From Bacteroidales bacterium (GTDB lineage Bacteria > Bacteroidota > Bacteroidia > Bacteroidales > P3): 38,780 bases of DNA. Shown piece by piece: positions 25,147 to 33,446 of this stretch. Position 1 is the stretch's first letter. Every line of letters begins with the position of its first letter. Location of the stretch: contig JAQVXZ010000024.1 of assembly GCA_028708845.1 (NCBI GenBank), positions 1-38,780 of the forward strand, read 5' to 3'. A program made the translations under genes and the position numbers. Below the pieces are notes generated by a model. The model saw only the letters and a program-made list of their open reading frames with translations. It was not told the DNA's origin and ran no database searches.

Positions 25147-26130
25147 TTATCTTAATGAATTATTTTTTGTTTTGTATTCTAATCTGCATTTATTTATAAA
25201 ATCAGGGTCTTTATTGATAATTTTTTTTATATAAAGTACAAGAGATTCAGAATATTTGTTTACGCAATTTGATTTTTTACCTAATTTTATTTCTGTGTGG
25301 TACTTTGAATCGCCTTTTATTTTTAGCTGCCATAAAACACAAAGAATATCATATGAATTAACACCTAACCTATCCTGCAAATCTTTGGTCAGCAATGGAT
25401 ATAATTGATCTGTTGGAATGAATTTTTCTGAATCGACAATATCAGTTATTTCACCTACTAACCTTAATACAGGTGTACCTTCTTTTTCTACAAATTTCCC
25501 TTCTCTTATAAAGTTAATTTTGTCAATTACATTCTTATCGATTAATATTTTACCAGTTCCAACACTAATTTCTCCTTTATATGTATCAAGTAAATGAACA
25601 TTTTTAGGCCCCAACATTGCAATTTGCTTAATATGTTGCATCCAAAGTATTTTTTCTTTTTCTCGTTCTTTATCAATTATGTTTTTGAGTTCAGAATATT
25701 CAATTTCTTTTGTTTCTCCACTATATCGATAATAAATAGCACCTTCTCTAAGAAACTTATCTTTGTTTTTAGTGCAAATTATAGGTTTATTTTCTGCCTC
25801 CTCTATATTCAATATTCCAAAAAACTTATCATCAATACAATGTGTGTCAGATTGCCAAATTAATTCTTGTGAAAAATACTCTCGAATTGTTTTATCAATA
25901 ATCTTCGGATCAGTTTCACTAAACTTATTATTTGTCATTCCATTAGGAATATGAGGGCAATCCTGAATGCCAAAAATAATACAACCTCCCCTATTATTTG
26001 CCATTCCAACTAGTGTTTTAATATATTTAATCAAATTATCACCAAGTTGAAAGTTTTGCTTAAACTCCAATCTAATACCTTCTCGTCTTTTGATATAACC
26101 TTTACTATCTAATACAAAAAATTGGTTCAT
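25147..26130 (-). CDS. AlbA_2/Schlafen-type (divergent AAA_4) protein
   Basis: A 327-aa protein. Residues about 15-155 form an AlbA_2 domain (PF04326). They include GIRLEFKQNF (the 'ExxxxEFK' start), the hallmark MANNRGGCIIFGIQD at about 43-57, and the end block AIYYRYSGETKEIEYSELKNII. The C-terminal half contains DRLGVNSYDILCVLW, which may be a winged-helix-like part. AlbA_2 proteins include transcription regulators and nucleases related to eukaryotic Schlafen, and they occur often in defence islands. It lies 42 bp after a membrane-anchored protein gene, with three genes apparently in one unit before it. The function is not assigned. Confidence 0.7.
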   Translation of the reverse strand: MNQFFVLDSKGYIKRREGIRLEFKQNFQLGDNLIKYIKTLVGMANNRGGCIIFGIQDCPHIPNGMTNNKFSETDPKIIDKTIREYFSQELIWQSDTHCIDDKFFGILNIEEAENKPIICTKNKDKFLREGAIYYRYSGETKEIEYSELKNIIDKEREKEKILWMQHIKQIAMLGPKNVHLLDTYKGEISVGTGKILIDKNVIDKINFIREGKFVEKEGTPVLRLVGEITDIVDSEKFIPTDQLYPLLTKDLQDRLGVNSYDILCVLWQLKIKGDSKYHTEIKLGKKSNCVNKYSESLVLYIKKIINKDPDFINKCRLEYKTKNNSLR

Positions 26131-26172
26131 TGAATTTAAGCATTTCAGTCATTGACTACAATAACAACATTA

Positions 26173-26628
26173 TTACTTTCTAGCTACTTTGGATTGTATT
26201 ATGGAAGCTTCTTTTTGGAAAACTTCATTTAGATAATTAATTTTATTTGTTATTTCATTTATATCTTCATTCACTGCTACAGCAAAATTGCGTAATAACG
26301 ACATTAAGGATTTAACATCATCAGATGTTTGTTTTTCATCTTTTTTATTAATAAATAAATAGTATGTTGGAGCAAAATTCAAAACAGCTATTAACTTTTC
26401 TATACAAGGTTGTGTACTCTTTCCTTTATTCCAATTTTTTAAACTTGTCTTTTGTAAAAACTCACTTGATAATGTGCCAAAATTAAATACAAATTTAACA
26501 AATTCATAAGATTGAGAAGCTTGTACCGCTTCTTCTTTATATTTCTTAGACTTTACTGCAAAGAATATTGAAATAATACTAAAAACAATAGAGATTATTG
26601 TTGCTATAAGATTAGCTGTGTTTATCAT
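26173..26628 (-). CDS. Hypothetical membrane-anchored protein
   Basis: I take the start at ATG 26628 (MINTANLIATI), not the frame's first Met at 26646, because it gives a clean N-terminal membrane helix and a shorter overlap. The result is 151 aa with one hydrophobic helix at about 5-27, then a basic stretch KSKKYK and a helical cytoplasmic part. No family is recognised. It overlaps the 214-aa gene by 17 bp. Position suggests a shared function with the 214-aa protein and perhaps the AlbA_2 protein downstream. Confidence 0.5.
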   Translation of the reverse strand: MINTANLIATIISIVFSIISIFFAVKSKKYKEEAVQASQSYEFVKFVFNFGTLSSEFLQKTSLKNWNKGKSTQPCIEKLIAVLNFAPTYYLFINKKDEKQTSDDVKSLMSLLRNFAVAVNEDINEITNKINYLNEVFQKEASIIQSKVARK

Positions 26629-27256
26629 AGTATTTAAGTAAAGCAAGTTGTTCTTCTAATTTGAAAGTGAATTTAATAATATCGCTTTCGCTCCATTCTT
26701 TCTCTTCACTAAGCCATTGCTCAAAATCTCCTACGAGGAATTCTTCATTATTTTCATGAAGTGTTGTTATAAAATCAAACCACCGTTTACGGTCAAATGG
26801 GTGTTCTGATAATGGAAACATATTAACCCAAGTGTTTAATTTTTCAATTGTTTTAGGAATAAGTTCTTCAATTGTGTAGTTTTCTGCATTAGTTTCTATT
26901 GTATACCTAGTTGTATCTTTACAAATTTCATCAATAACTATATTCGTAAATTTAGCTAATATCTTATTATATTCTTCTTCTGACAAACCACTACATCCAC
27001 TTTCTTCTGTTGGAATAATATTTGCTATTGAAACAATACTACTATCATATTCTGAATTAAATAATATTATTCTTGACTGTATTGAACCTTCTGCATTAGA
27101 AAGAATCCAAATAGGACCTTTAGGGATATTCTGTGATTCAATTGTCTTATAAAATGGATAGTTATCAGTTGCACATTCTTTTGCTATTTCCTGCAATAGT
27201 CCTTTTGCTTCCTCTTGATTATTACATATAATCTTATAATCTCTATATCGTTTCAT
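26612..27256 (-). CDS. Hypothetical soluble protein in the accessory island
   Basis: 214 aa, not recognised. It has a charged, acidic, mostly alpha/beta sequence with no signal peptide or membrane helix. Notable segments are GPIWILSNAEGSIQSRIILFN and SSIVSIANIIPTEESGCSGLSEEEYNKILAKF, then a helical region rich in Trp and Glu (WLSEEKEWSESDIIKF). Overlaps of 14 bp upstream and 17 bp downstream place it in the middle of a tight three-gene unit. Compact overlapping genes of unknown function next to an AlbA_2 protein are often accessory defence or stress modules; this is only context. Confidence 0.5.
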   Translation of the reverse strand: MKRYRDYKIICNNQEEAKGLLQEIAKECATDNYPFYKTIESQNIPKGPIWILSNAEGSIQSRIILFNSEYDSSIVSIANIIPTEESGCSGLSEEEYNKILAKFTNIVIDEICKDTTRYTIETNAENYTIEELIPKTIEKLNTWVNMFPLSEHPFDRKRWFDFITTLHENNEEFLVGDFEQWLSEEKEWSESDIIKFTFKLEEQLALLKYYDKHS

Positions 27257-27395
27257 ATGTCATTCTGATGTTTATTATTCTTTCTCTTTTCAATTGGATA
27301 CAACTTGAAGCAACGGTAATTCCAATAGCCCAAATAGTTTCAAAAATTGAAATTGTAATTTGATTTATTGTTATTCTATGTTTTTCATGTTCCAT
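27243..27395 (-). CDS. Small membrane protein (about 50 aa)
   Basis: The frame opens at 27437, but a strong AAGGAGG Shine-Dalgarno site 5 bp before ATG 27395 decides the start as MEHEKHRITINQ. The 50-aa product has a hydrophobic helix (ITISIFETIWAIGITVASSC, about 12-31) and a basic C-terminus. The overlap of 14 bp with the 214-aa gene supports it as a real coding sequence. Function unknown. Confidence 0.5.
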   Translation of the reverse strand: MEHEKHRITINQITISIFETIWAIGITVASSCIQLKRERIINIRMTYETI

Positions 27396-27400
27396 ATGTA

Positions 27401-27407
27401 CCTCCTT
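27401..27407 (-). promoter_or_regulatory. Strong Shine-Dalgarno site, unusual in this window
   Basis: AAGGAGG precedes ATG 27395 by 5 bp. Bacteroidota genes rarely use strong SD sites, and the other genes here have AT-rich leaders without one. It fixes the start of the small membrane protein and hints at a foreign source. Confidence 0.6.
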
Positions 27408-27528
27408 TTTTATTATTAAATAGTTTAAACTTATCAATGTAAAAATCAGAATGACTATTGAAACAAAACCGCTGCAACAAATGTAACCATCTCTTTCGAG
27501 ATATCTTTAGTATGTTATTTAATTATAT

Positions 27529-28797
27529 CTACAATCTCCCATCCACCATCTCCTTTGGCAGTATATTCTTAACGTCATACAAGACTCCATTTTCAACTAA
27601 TAAAGAGCGGAGGTCTAAGTTTAAGAACTCGTTATGTGCTACAGCTAAGATTATGGTATCGAACTTATGATTTGGTAAATTGTTGGTAATTGTTAATCCG
27701 TATTCGTGTTTTACTTCTTCAATGCTTGCCCATGGATCGTAGATTTCTATTTTTTTGGTATATGGCTCGAATGTGTGTACCATATCCACTACTTTGGTAT
27801 TTCTTATATCTGGACAGTTTTCTTTGAAGGTTACTCCAAGGATTAGGATTTTTGAGTCTTTAACTAGAACTCCTTTTAGATTCATAAGTTTCATTACTCT
27901 ATTAGCTACATATTCTCCCATATTGTCGTTTAGTCGTCTTGCATCGGACATTATTCTTGGAAGAACTCCATAAACTTGAGCTTTTTGTATTAGGTAATAT
28001 GGGTCAACACTTATGCAATGTCCTCCTACTAAGCCTGGTTTTAGCTTAATGAAATTCCATTTAGATGCTGCTGCTTCTATTACGTCGTTGGTGTCAATTC
28101 CCATTGCGTTGAAAATTTTAGCTAACTCATTCATAAATGCTATATTAACATCTCTTTGTGCGTTCTCTATAATTTTTGATGCTTCCGCTACTTTTATGCT
28201 TGTTGCTAAGTGGGTTCCATTGATTAGGACTGAATTATAAACTTCATCCACCTTTTTCGCTATCTCTGGGGTTGAGCCTGAGGTTACTTTTTTGATTTTC
28301 TCTACAGTATGTTCTTTGTCGCCTGGGTTTATTCTTTCTGGGCTATAGCCTGCAAAGAAGTCTTTATTATATATTAGGCCTGAAACCTTTTCCACTACTG
28401 GTAGGCATTCTTCTTCGGTTACTCCTGGATATACTGTGGATTCATATACTACTATATCGCCTTTCTTTATTACCTTACCTACTGTTTCGGATGCTTTATA
28501 GAGGGGGGTTAGGTCGGGGTTATTATGTTTATCAACTGGTGTTGGTACGGTGATGATATAGAAATTGCAGTCTCTTATCTTTTCTAATTCGTTTGTGCAC
28601 AGGAAACCATGTTTTGTGATGGCTTCTTGGAGGATATTGTCTTCTACCTCTAAGGTATCATCTACGCCTTGCATTAGTCTTGTGACTCTTGACTGGTTTA
28701 TATCGTATCCAATTGTGGGGTACTTGGTGGAAAAGAGTCTTGCTAAGGGTAGGCCAACATAGCCTAGGCCGATTACTGCGATTTTTATGTTTTTCAT
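27529..28797 (-). CDS. UDP-N-acetyl-hexosamine 6-dehydrogenase (WbpA/WbpO/TviB type)
   Basis: 422 aa. The frame runs on to 28923, but the first 42 codons are repeat DNA, so the start is ATG 28797 (MKNIKIAVIGLGYVGLP). It has the NAD-binding loop GLGYVG at 10-15, ESTVYPGVTEEE in the middle, and the catalytic Cys C261 in GLVGGHCISVDPYYL. The C-terminal UDP-binding domain has VTFKENCPDIRNTKV. It oxidises a UDP-N-acetylhexosamine to the uronate. UDP-GlcNAc and UDP-GalNAc cannot be told apart by eye. The WlbA remnant at 22466 would have used a UDP-GlcNAcA product. Confidence 0.9.
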   Translation of the reverse strand: MKNIKIAVIGLGYVGLPLARLFSTKYPTIGYDINQSRVTRLMQGVDDTLEVEDNILQEAITKHGFLCTNELEKIRDCNFYIITVPTPVDKHNNPDLTPLYKASETVGKVIKKGDIVVYESTVYPGVTEEECLPVVEKVSGLIYNKDFFAGYSPERINPGDKEHTVEKIKKVTSGSTPEIAKKVDEVYNSVLINGTHLATSIKVAEASKIIENAQRDVNIAFMNELAKIFNAMGIDTNDVIEAAASKWNFIKLKPGLVGGHCISVDPYYLIQKAQVYGVLPRIMSDARRLNDNMGEYVANRVMKLMNLKGVLVKDSKILILGVTFKENCPDIRNTKVVDMVHTFEPYTKKIEIYDPWASIEEVKHEYGLTITNNLPNHKFDTIILAVAHNEFLNLDLRSLLVENGVLYDVKNILPKEMVDGRL

Positions 28798-28833
28798 GGG
28801 TTTTTTATTTTCTTCGAAATTAAAAAAGGTTGC

Positions 28834-28892
28834 AAGTCGAAGGTCAAAGGTCGAAAGTCCGACGGATAACCGTGTTTGTTTGGTCGAAAGTC
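28834..28892. repeat. B-type GTC tract with mini-hairpin
   Basis: Runs of AAGGTCAAAGGTCGAAAGTC-like heptads (GTC every 7 bases), then GACGG-ATAA-CCGTG, a small hairpin. It lies between the UDP-sugar dehydrogenase start and A-type copy 5, inside its 5' leader. Confidence 0.7.
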
Positions 28893-28997
28893 TTTTGTCT
28901 GAATCAGGATTTACAGGATTCATAGATTTTCTTGATTTTTCAACGGAATTAGCAATCCTACTAATCCTTTAATCCTGTAAATCTTGATTCTGATTAT
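28893..28997. repeat. A-type palindromic repeat, copy 5
   Basis: Left arm TTTTGTCTGAATCAGGATT with TACAGGATT; right arm AATCCTGTAAATCTTGATT and CTGATTA. It lies in the 600-bp gap (28798-29397) that holds repeats and one promoter but no gene. Confidence 0.85.
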
Positions 28998-29000
28998 CTA

Positions 29001-29069
29001 TTTTGACTTTGGACATTTGACCTTCGACCGTGCAACAGAGTTGCACAGCAAAGCTCCGTCAGTTACATT
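29001..29069. repeat. 69-bp direct repeat, copy 1
   Basis: Identical base for base to 35034-35102. It contains the perfect hairpin GTGCAAC-AGA-GTTGCAC and the strand CTCCGTCAGT, which can pair with ACTGATGGAG at 29081-29100. It lies 45 bp downstream of a TAnnTTTG box, so it would be in the transcript leader. Confidence 0.9.
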
Positions 29070-29113
29070 CTGTTTTGTTACTGATGGAGGGTTTTGAGTT
29101 TTTTAAGAAGTTG

Positions 29114-29121
29114 CAAATATA
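29114..29121 (-). promoter_or_regulatory. Promoter -7 box for the UDP-sugar dehydrogenase
   Basis: TATATTTG on the minus strand fits the Bacteroidota TAnnTTTG consensus. No clear -33 element is seen. The leader to the start codon at 28797 would be about 310 nt and carries the 69-bp repeat, A-type copy 5 and a B-type tract. Confidence 0.5.
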
Positions 29122-29186
29122 ATGCTTTTTTATTAAGTGGAGGCATGTATTTTGTTTTTATTTTAAAATAAGTTTTTTTGTCCACG

Positions 29187-29345
29187 TTTTTTGTCTGAAT
29201 CAGGATTATCAGGATTAAAGGATGTTCTTGATTTTTCATCGGCAACTATCCTACTTCATCGACTTGCCGCTTGCCTTAGCAAGAATCTTTTAATCCTGTA
29301 TCATCGACTTGTCGCTTGCTTTAGCAATAATCCTGATTCTGATAA
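29187..29345. repeat. A-type palindromic repeat, copy 6, carrying two nested C-type hairpins
   Basis: An A-type element enlarged by two copies of a small module, CATCGACTTGCCGCTTGCCT plus TAGCAAGAATC at 29257-29287 and a related one at 29302-29331. The module has hairpins CGAC-TT-GTCG and CTTGC-CTTA-GCAAG. A D-type remnant (TTTTTTTGTCCACG) abuts the left side at 29173. Confidence 0.8.
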
Positions 29346-29399
29346 TTCCTTTCGACCTTCGACCTTAGACATTTGACATTTGACAGCCGGTCTCCGGCT
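29344..29399. repeat. B-type tract ending in a hairpin at the rfbB copy 2 stop codon
   Basis: GTC heptads (CGACCTTCGACCTTAGACAT and on) followed by AGCCGG-TCT-CCGGCT at 29385-29399. The hairpin begins in the TAG stop of rfbB and could act in 3' end formation, but there is no U-run. Confidence 0.65.
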
Positions 29400-30450
29400 A
29401 TTTATACATTGATTCATAATATTTCTCATACTCCCCGCTGGTTATGTTTTTCATCCATTCTTGGTTTTCTAGGTACCAACGGACTGTTAGTTCTATTCCT
29501 TCTTCAAATTGGAGGGAGGGTTCCCAGCCTAATTCGTTTTTTAGTTTGGTGGAGTCTATGGCATAGCGTAGGTCGTGTCCTGCTCGGTCGGTGACGAATT
29601 GTATTAGATTTAGGGACTCGCCTTCTTTATTGCCTAAGATTTTATCTACTGTCTTAATCATTACTTTGATTAGGTCTATATTTTTCCACTCGTTGAAGCC
29701 GCCTATATTATAGGTTTCTGCTACTCTTCCTTTATGGTATATTATATCTATTGCTCTTGCATGATCTACTACATATAGCCAATCTCTTACATTCTCTCCT
29801 TTGCCGTAAACTGGTAGGGGTTTTTTATTTACTATATTATTAATAAATAATGGTATTAGTTTTTCTGGGAACTGGTATGGTCCGTAGTTATTTGAGCAGT
29901 TTGTGATAATTATTGGTAGTCCATAGGTGTCGTGAAATGCTCTTACGAAATGGTCGGAGGCTGCTTTGGATGCTGAGTATGGAGAATGTGGGTCGTAGGA
30001 TGTTGTTTCGGTGAATAGGCTGCCATCAAATTCTAATTCTCCATATACTTCGTCGGTGGATATATGGTAGAACATTTTATTATCGTAGTTATCTTTCCAG
30101 GTTTCTTTTGCTGCTTGGAGTAGGGATAGGGTGCCTAAGACATTTGTTTGTGCAAAGGTGAAGGGATCTTTTATGCTTCTGTCAACATGGCTTTCGGCTG
30201 CAAGGTGAATTACTCCATCAAGGTTTTCTTCTTGGAATATCTTCAGAATGGTGTCGAAATCACATATATCTGCTTTGATAAACTTATAGTTAGGCTTGTC
30301 TTCTATATCTTTTAGATTTTCCAAATTGCCTGCATAGGTTAGTTTGTCGAGGTTGATTATATTGTAATCTGGATATTTGTTTACGAATAAACGTACTACG
30401 TGGGAGCCTATGAATCCAGCACCACCAGTTATTAAAATGTTCTTTTTCAT
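29398..30450 (-). CDS. rfbB: dTDP-glucose 4,6-dehydratase, copy 2
   Basis: A 350-aa RmlB protein with GGAGFIGS, ISTDEVYG and YSASKAASDH. It is nearly identical in sequence to copy 1 but encoded with clearly more G- and C-ending codons. It is separated from its rfbA partner (33453-34328) by two membrane protein genes and repeat blocks. It supplies dTDP-4-keto-6-deoxyglucose, perhaps for general use such as rhamnose made by genes elsewhere. It is probably the chromosomal set, while copy 1 travels with the polysaccharide cluster. Confidence 0.95.
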   Translation of the reverse strand: MKKNILITGGAGFIGSHVVRLFVNKYPDYNIINLDKLTYAGNLENLKDIEDKPNYKFIKADICDFDTILKIFQEENLDGVIHLAAESHVDRSIKDPFTFAQTNVLGTLSLLQAAKETWKDNYDNKMFYHISTDEVYGELEFDGSLFTETTSYDPHSPYSASKAASDHFVRAFHDTYGLPIIITNCSNNYGPYQFPEKLIPLFINNIVNKKPLPVYGKGENVRDWLYVVDHARAIDIIYHKGRVAETYNIGGFNEWKNIDLIKVMIKTVDKILGNKEGESLNLIQFVTDRAGHDLRYAIDSTKLKNELGWEPSLQFEEGIELTVRWYLENQEWMKNITSGEYEKYYESMYK

Positions 30451-30487
30451 TGTATATTGGGTTTTGTTTATATTTTTTTGTTGGGTC

Positions 30488-30622
30488 TTTTGTCTGAATC
30501 AGGATTTTCAGGATTAAAGGATTTTCTTGATTTTACATTGACACAACCAATCCTACTAATCATCAAATCTTGTATCATCGACTTGTCGCTTGCCTTAGCA
30601 AGAATCCTGATTCTGATAATTT
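30488..30622. repeat. A-type palindromic repeat, copy 7, with a nested C-type hairpin
   Basis: Left arm TTTTGTCTGAATCAGGATT, with the C module at 30576-30606 directly joined to the right arm AATCCTGATTCTGATAA. The stretch TTTTCTTGATTTTACATTGA and beyond is nearly the same as in copy 9. Confidence 0.85.
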
Positions 30623-30624
30623 GA

Positions 30625-30672
30625 TTTGACATTCGACCTGCAACTTTTCACTTTTACTTTTTACCTTTTCAC
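30625..30672. repeat. B/K-type tract downstream of the DUF389 gene
   Basis: Contains the K-type sequence (on the minus strand GAGTGAAAAGGTAAAAAGTA continuing AAAGTGAAAAGTTG), the same motif found inside two coding sequences in this window. Confidence 0.65.
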
Positions 30673-30679
30673 TCCTCCT

Positions 30680-32002
30680 CTACTCATAGATCACCTTTAC
30701 CTTTTCTTCGTTTAGTCGGGTTTTTATAAATTCTTCTATCTTTTTCTTGTCGGCTATTGGGATTCCTCTATTGTCTGTTGATAGGACTACTAATCTGGTT
30801 TTGTTGGGTATATTGGTTGTGTCGGTAAATTGAAGGGTTTGGGCATAGGAACAGGTCTTTATTTGGGGATAGAACTTCCTTAGCTCATTTAATAGGTAGT
30901 GTCCTGAATATGGTATCTTTGTTATGCTGTCTAATTGGAGTTGATTTGTAGTTAATAAATTTGTAATATTAAACAATTCATTTCTTAATTTGGCCGTTTC
31001 TGTGTTTTTGGTATCAATATCTTCAAATGCTAGTCCTTGTTCTATGGTTATTTTAGGCTGATTTAAATTAAAGTTTGTAGATTTCTCTGTTATAAGTTCT
31101 TTTTGTATTTCTGTTAGATTTTTCCCTGCATATACTAAGACAATTGATTTTTTGCTAGCATCAACTTGACTTTTTAATAAGAAATTCCCTTCAAAATTAC
31201 TTACATTAGAAATATACTTATCTGCATTTTCAATAAACTTTTCTTTTTGTATTAGTTGGTATCCAAAGAATATGCTTGGCACAAGTACAAGGGAAGTGAT
31301 AAAATATAATATTCTATTTATTTTTTTCTTCCTTGCAGTATCGATAATATACCTAATTGGAAATTTCAATAGGCGTGAAATAAGTAATGATGCAATGGCT
31401 ATGAAAACAGAATTGATGGTAAAAAGGTAAAATGCTCCGTAGAAGAAGTTCATTTGTAGGGTTGCTAATCCATATCCTGCTGTACACAAAGGTGGCATAA
31501 GGGCGGTTGCGATTGCTACTCCTGGAATTACATTTCCTTTATTCCTGCTACTTATGGCTACAATTCCTGCAAAACCACCAAAGAGTGCTATTAGTACATC
31601 GTATATTGTTGGGGAGGTTCTTGCCAAAAGCTCTGAGTGGGCGGTAGATATTGGTGTTAGGATGAAATAGAGGGTTGATGTAATTAGACTGATCCCGACT
31701 GCATAACCAAAATTTCTTAGGGATTCTCTTAGTAGTGGAAAATTATATGTTGCTATGCTATAACCAATACCGTTGATTGGTCCCATAAGAGGAGATATAA
31801 GCATGGCACCAATAATGACAGCAGTTGAGTTCATATTTAAACCAACCGATGCTACAAATATTGCAAATATAAGTATCCAAAGGTTTGTTCCCCTAAATAT
31901 TATTCCTTTCTTTATTTCTTCGTTTATTTGTTCGAAGCTTTCAAGTTCGGAATTAATACTTAGTACCCTTGTTGCTTTTATGAATAAGCGTCTTGTGTTC
32001 AT
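30680..32002 (-). CDS. DUF389 membrane protein
   Basis: A 440-aa protein of the DUF389 family (TIGR00341-like), function unknown. The hydrophobic region, residues about 38-240, has the family's hallmark segments MNSTAVIIGAMLISPLMGPI (near 57-76) and VIPGVAIATALMPPLCTAGYG. A C-terminal soluble domain of about 180 residues follows. It lies alone between repeat blocks, with no obvious tie to sugar synthesis. Its N-terminal segment ending RGTNLWILIFAIFVASVGL is well conserved. Confidence 0.85.
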   Translation of the reverse strand: MNTRRLFIKATRVLSINSELESFEQINEEIKKGIIFRGTNLWILIFAIFVASVGLNMNSTAVIIGAMLISPLMGPINGIGYSIATYNFPLLRESLRNFGYAVGISLITSTLYFILTPISTAHSELLARTSPTIYDVLIALFGGFAGIVAISSRNKGNVIPGVAIATALMPPLCTAGYGLATLQMNFFYGAFYLFTINSVFIAIASLLISRLLKFPIRYIIDTARKKKINRILYFITSLVLVPSIFFGYQLIQKEKFIENADKYISNVSNFEGNFLLKSQVDASKKSIVLVYAGKNLTEIQKELITEKSTNFNLNQPKITIEQGLAFEDIDTKNTETAKLRNELFNITNLLTTNQLQLDSITKIPYSGHYLLNELRKFYPQIKTCSYAQTLQFTDTTNIPNKTRLVVLSTDNRGIPIADKKKIEEFIKTRLNEEKVKVIYE

Positions 32003-32023
32003 TTTATTTGTTTTATAGGTTTT

Positions 32024-32272
32024 TTGTCCACAGATTTCTCGAATTACACTAATATTTTTCTCCCACAGATTAGTTTTCTTTTTCTCCCACAGATTTACAC
32101 AAATTAATAGGATTTTAGTCGTTTCCTTTTGTCTGAATCAGGATTCACAAGATTAAAGGATTAGTAGGATGTCTTATACCTCTGAAAAATCAAGAAAATC
32201 CTCGAATCCTGTAAATCCTGATTCTGATAATTTCTTTTTGTGTCATTCGAGTAATCTGTGGACAAAAAAACT
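32024..32272. repeat. D-type inverted repeat enclosing an A-type repeat
   Basis: Left side TTTTTTGTCCACAGATTTCT plus CGAATTACAC; right side ATTCGAGTAATCTGTGGACA followed by AAAAAAAC, pairing over about 25 bases. Additional CCCACAGATT copies are at 32062 and 32091. Between the arms lies A-type copy 8. It fills the gap between the EamA and DUF389 genes. Confidence 0.8.
32127..32230. repeat. A-type palindromic repeat, copy 8
   Basis: A clean copy: TTTTGTCTGAATCAGGATTC and AATCCTGTAAATCCTGATTC arms, with ATTAAAGGATTAGTAGGATG inside. Lies inside the D-type inverted repeat. Confidence 0.85.
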
Positions 32273-32283
32273 CTCTATTGTAT

Positions 32284-33156
32284 TTACAGAAAGAACATTA
32301 TTACTCCGAATGTTATTATTGATAGGGCTATTCCTACCTTATTGAGGTTGGTAACCTTTTCTTTGAAGAATGTTAGTGCTATTATTATTGAGAATAGGAC
32401 TACTCCCATATTGTTTAGGGCAAATACTAAGGAATTATTGAATGTTAGATCGTTTAGTGCGTTTATTAGGAAGTATAGTGAACCGAAATTAAATATTCCA
32501 AGTAATAATCCTGTGATTAAAACCTTGGGCTGCAAGATTTCTTTCTTGTCTTTTTGTAGGAAAATAAGCATTATGCCCCACAGTGCTGCAAATGAAAAAA
32601 TGATAAAAGAAAATAATGATGATTCGTTTTCACTTTTTACAAAAGAGTTTTGAGCAAATTTCACAAGGGAATCTGCAAAACCCATAAGGACAAAGAGAAT
32701 GAATGGTAGAAAAATAATAAATAATGAGTCTATGGATTTTGTTCTCTTCTTATAGACTGATAGGAGTACTGCCACTACAGCCATTATTAGTAATATGAGT
32801 TTAGTATTAGAGTAGTTGTCGTTGGGGTCAATAAGTATGGAGAAAAACATAGGGAAGACAAACGACATCTTCGAGGCTATGGTTGTTAAGGCCATTCCTG
32901 CCTTACGTGTTGAATAGCCTATTAGAAAGAATGTGAAAATATAGAGACTTGCAATAAGAACTCCTGGCCATATCCAAGTTGTAGGTACTGCCATTATTTC
33001 TTTTGGACTAAGTCCAGAGATAAAATATCCCAAAGCAGAGGCTACGAAATAGTTGATAATAATTGGTTGTATTACCTTTATATTGTATTTCCCACTTATT
33101 TTAAAGATTACAAGTATGAAAAGGCTGGAAAGAATACTTAGTAAGAGGTATAGCAT
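32284..33156 (-). CDS. EamA/DMT-family transporter
   Basis: A 290-aa protein with about ten hydrophobic helices in two similar halves, the plan of drug/metabolite transporters. The ends of both halves show the family pattern, with TTIASKMSFVFPMFFSILID in the first and FALNNMGVVLFSIIIALTFFKEK in the second. The substrate is not readable. It stands between rfbA and DUF389 genes but repeat-filled gaps of 100-300 bp on either side argue against tight co-transcription. Confidence 0.8.
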   Translation of the reverse strand: MLYLLLSILSSLFILVIFKISGKYNIKVIQPIIINYFVASALGYFISGLSPKEIMAVPTTWIWPGVLIASLYIFTFFLIGYSTRKAGMALTTIASKMSFVFPMFFSILIDPNDNYSNTKLILLIMAVVAVLLSVYKKRTKSIDSLFIIFLPFILFVLMGFADSLVKFAQNSFVKSENESSLFSFIIFSFAALWGIMLIFLQKDKKEILQPKVLITGLLLGIFNFGSLYFLINALNDLTFNNSLVFALNNMGVVLFSIIIALTFFKEKVTNLNKVGIALSIITFGVIMFFL

Positions 33157-33175
33157 TTGTTTGTTTTAGTTTTTT

Positions 33176-33260
33176 CTTTTGTCCACTAATTACTCGAATT
33201 ACACTAAGAGTGCTTTCTTCTTTTGTCCACAGATTTTCACGAATTTAGGGGATTATAGTT
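33176..33260. repeat. D-type repeat copies
   Basis: TTTTGTCCACTAATTACTCG plus AATTACACTAA and TTTTGTCCACAGATTTTCAC plus GAATTTAGGGGATT, both left-arm versions without the right arm. Confidence 0.65.
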
Positions 33261-33280
33261 AGGTTCTTCTTTTGTCTCTG

Positions 33281-33414
33281 TTTTTGTCTGAATCAAGATT
33301 CTTGCTGTGGCAAGCGACAAGTCGATGATACAGGATTTAAGGATTTTCTTGATTTTACATTGACACAACCAATCCTACTAATCCTCAAATCTTGTAAATC
33401 CTGATTCTGATTAT
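33281..33414. repeat. A-type palindromic repeat, copy 9, with an inverted C-type hairpin
   Basis: Here the C module (GATTCTTGCTGTGGCAAGCG and ACAAGTCGATGATA, 33297-33328) lies in the left arm and in the opposite orientation to copies 6 and 7. So the module sits at the mirror-image place of the same palindrome. Confidence 0.8.
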
Positions 33415-33417
33415 TTC

Positions 33418-33446
33418 CTTTGACCTTGGACTTTTGACCTTTGACC
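33418..33446. repeat. Short B-type GTC tract
   Basis: TTTGACCTTGGACTTTTGAC and CTTTGACC heptads leading into the hairpin at the rfbA copy 2 stop codon. Confidence 0.6.

Noticed and set aside
28798-28923. N-terminal 42-residue extension of the UDP-sugar dehydrogenase
   Set aside because: It is translated from A- and B-type repeat DNA, has no family similarity, and the canonical MKNIKIAVIGLGYVGLP start follows.
29191-29376. Plus-strand ORF of 61 codons (and similar ones near 28787, 34261, 34868)
   Set aside because: They are translations of A- or B-type repeats without start signals or homologous products.
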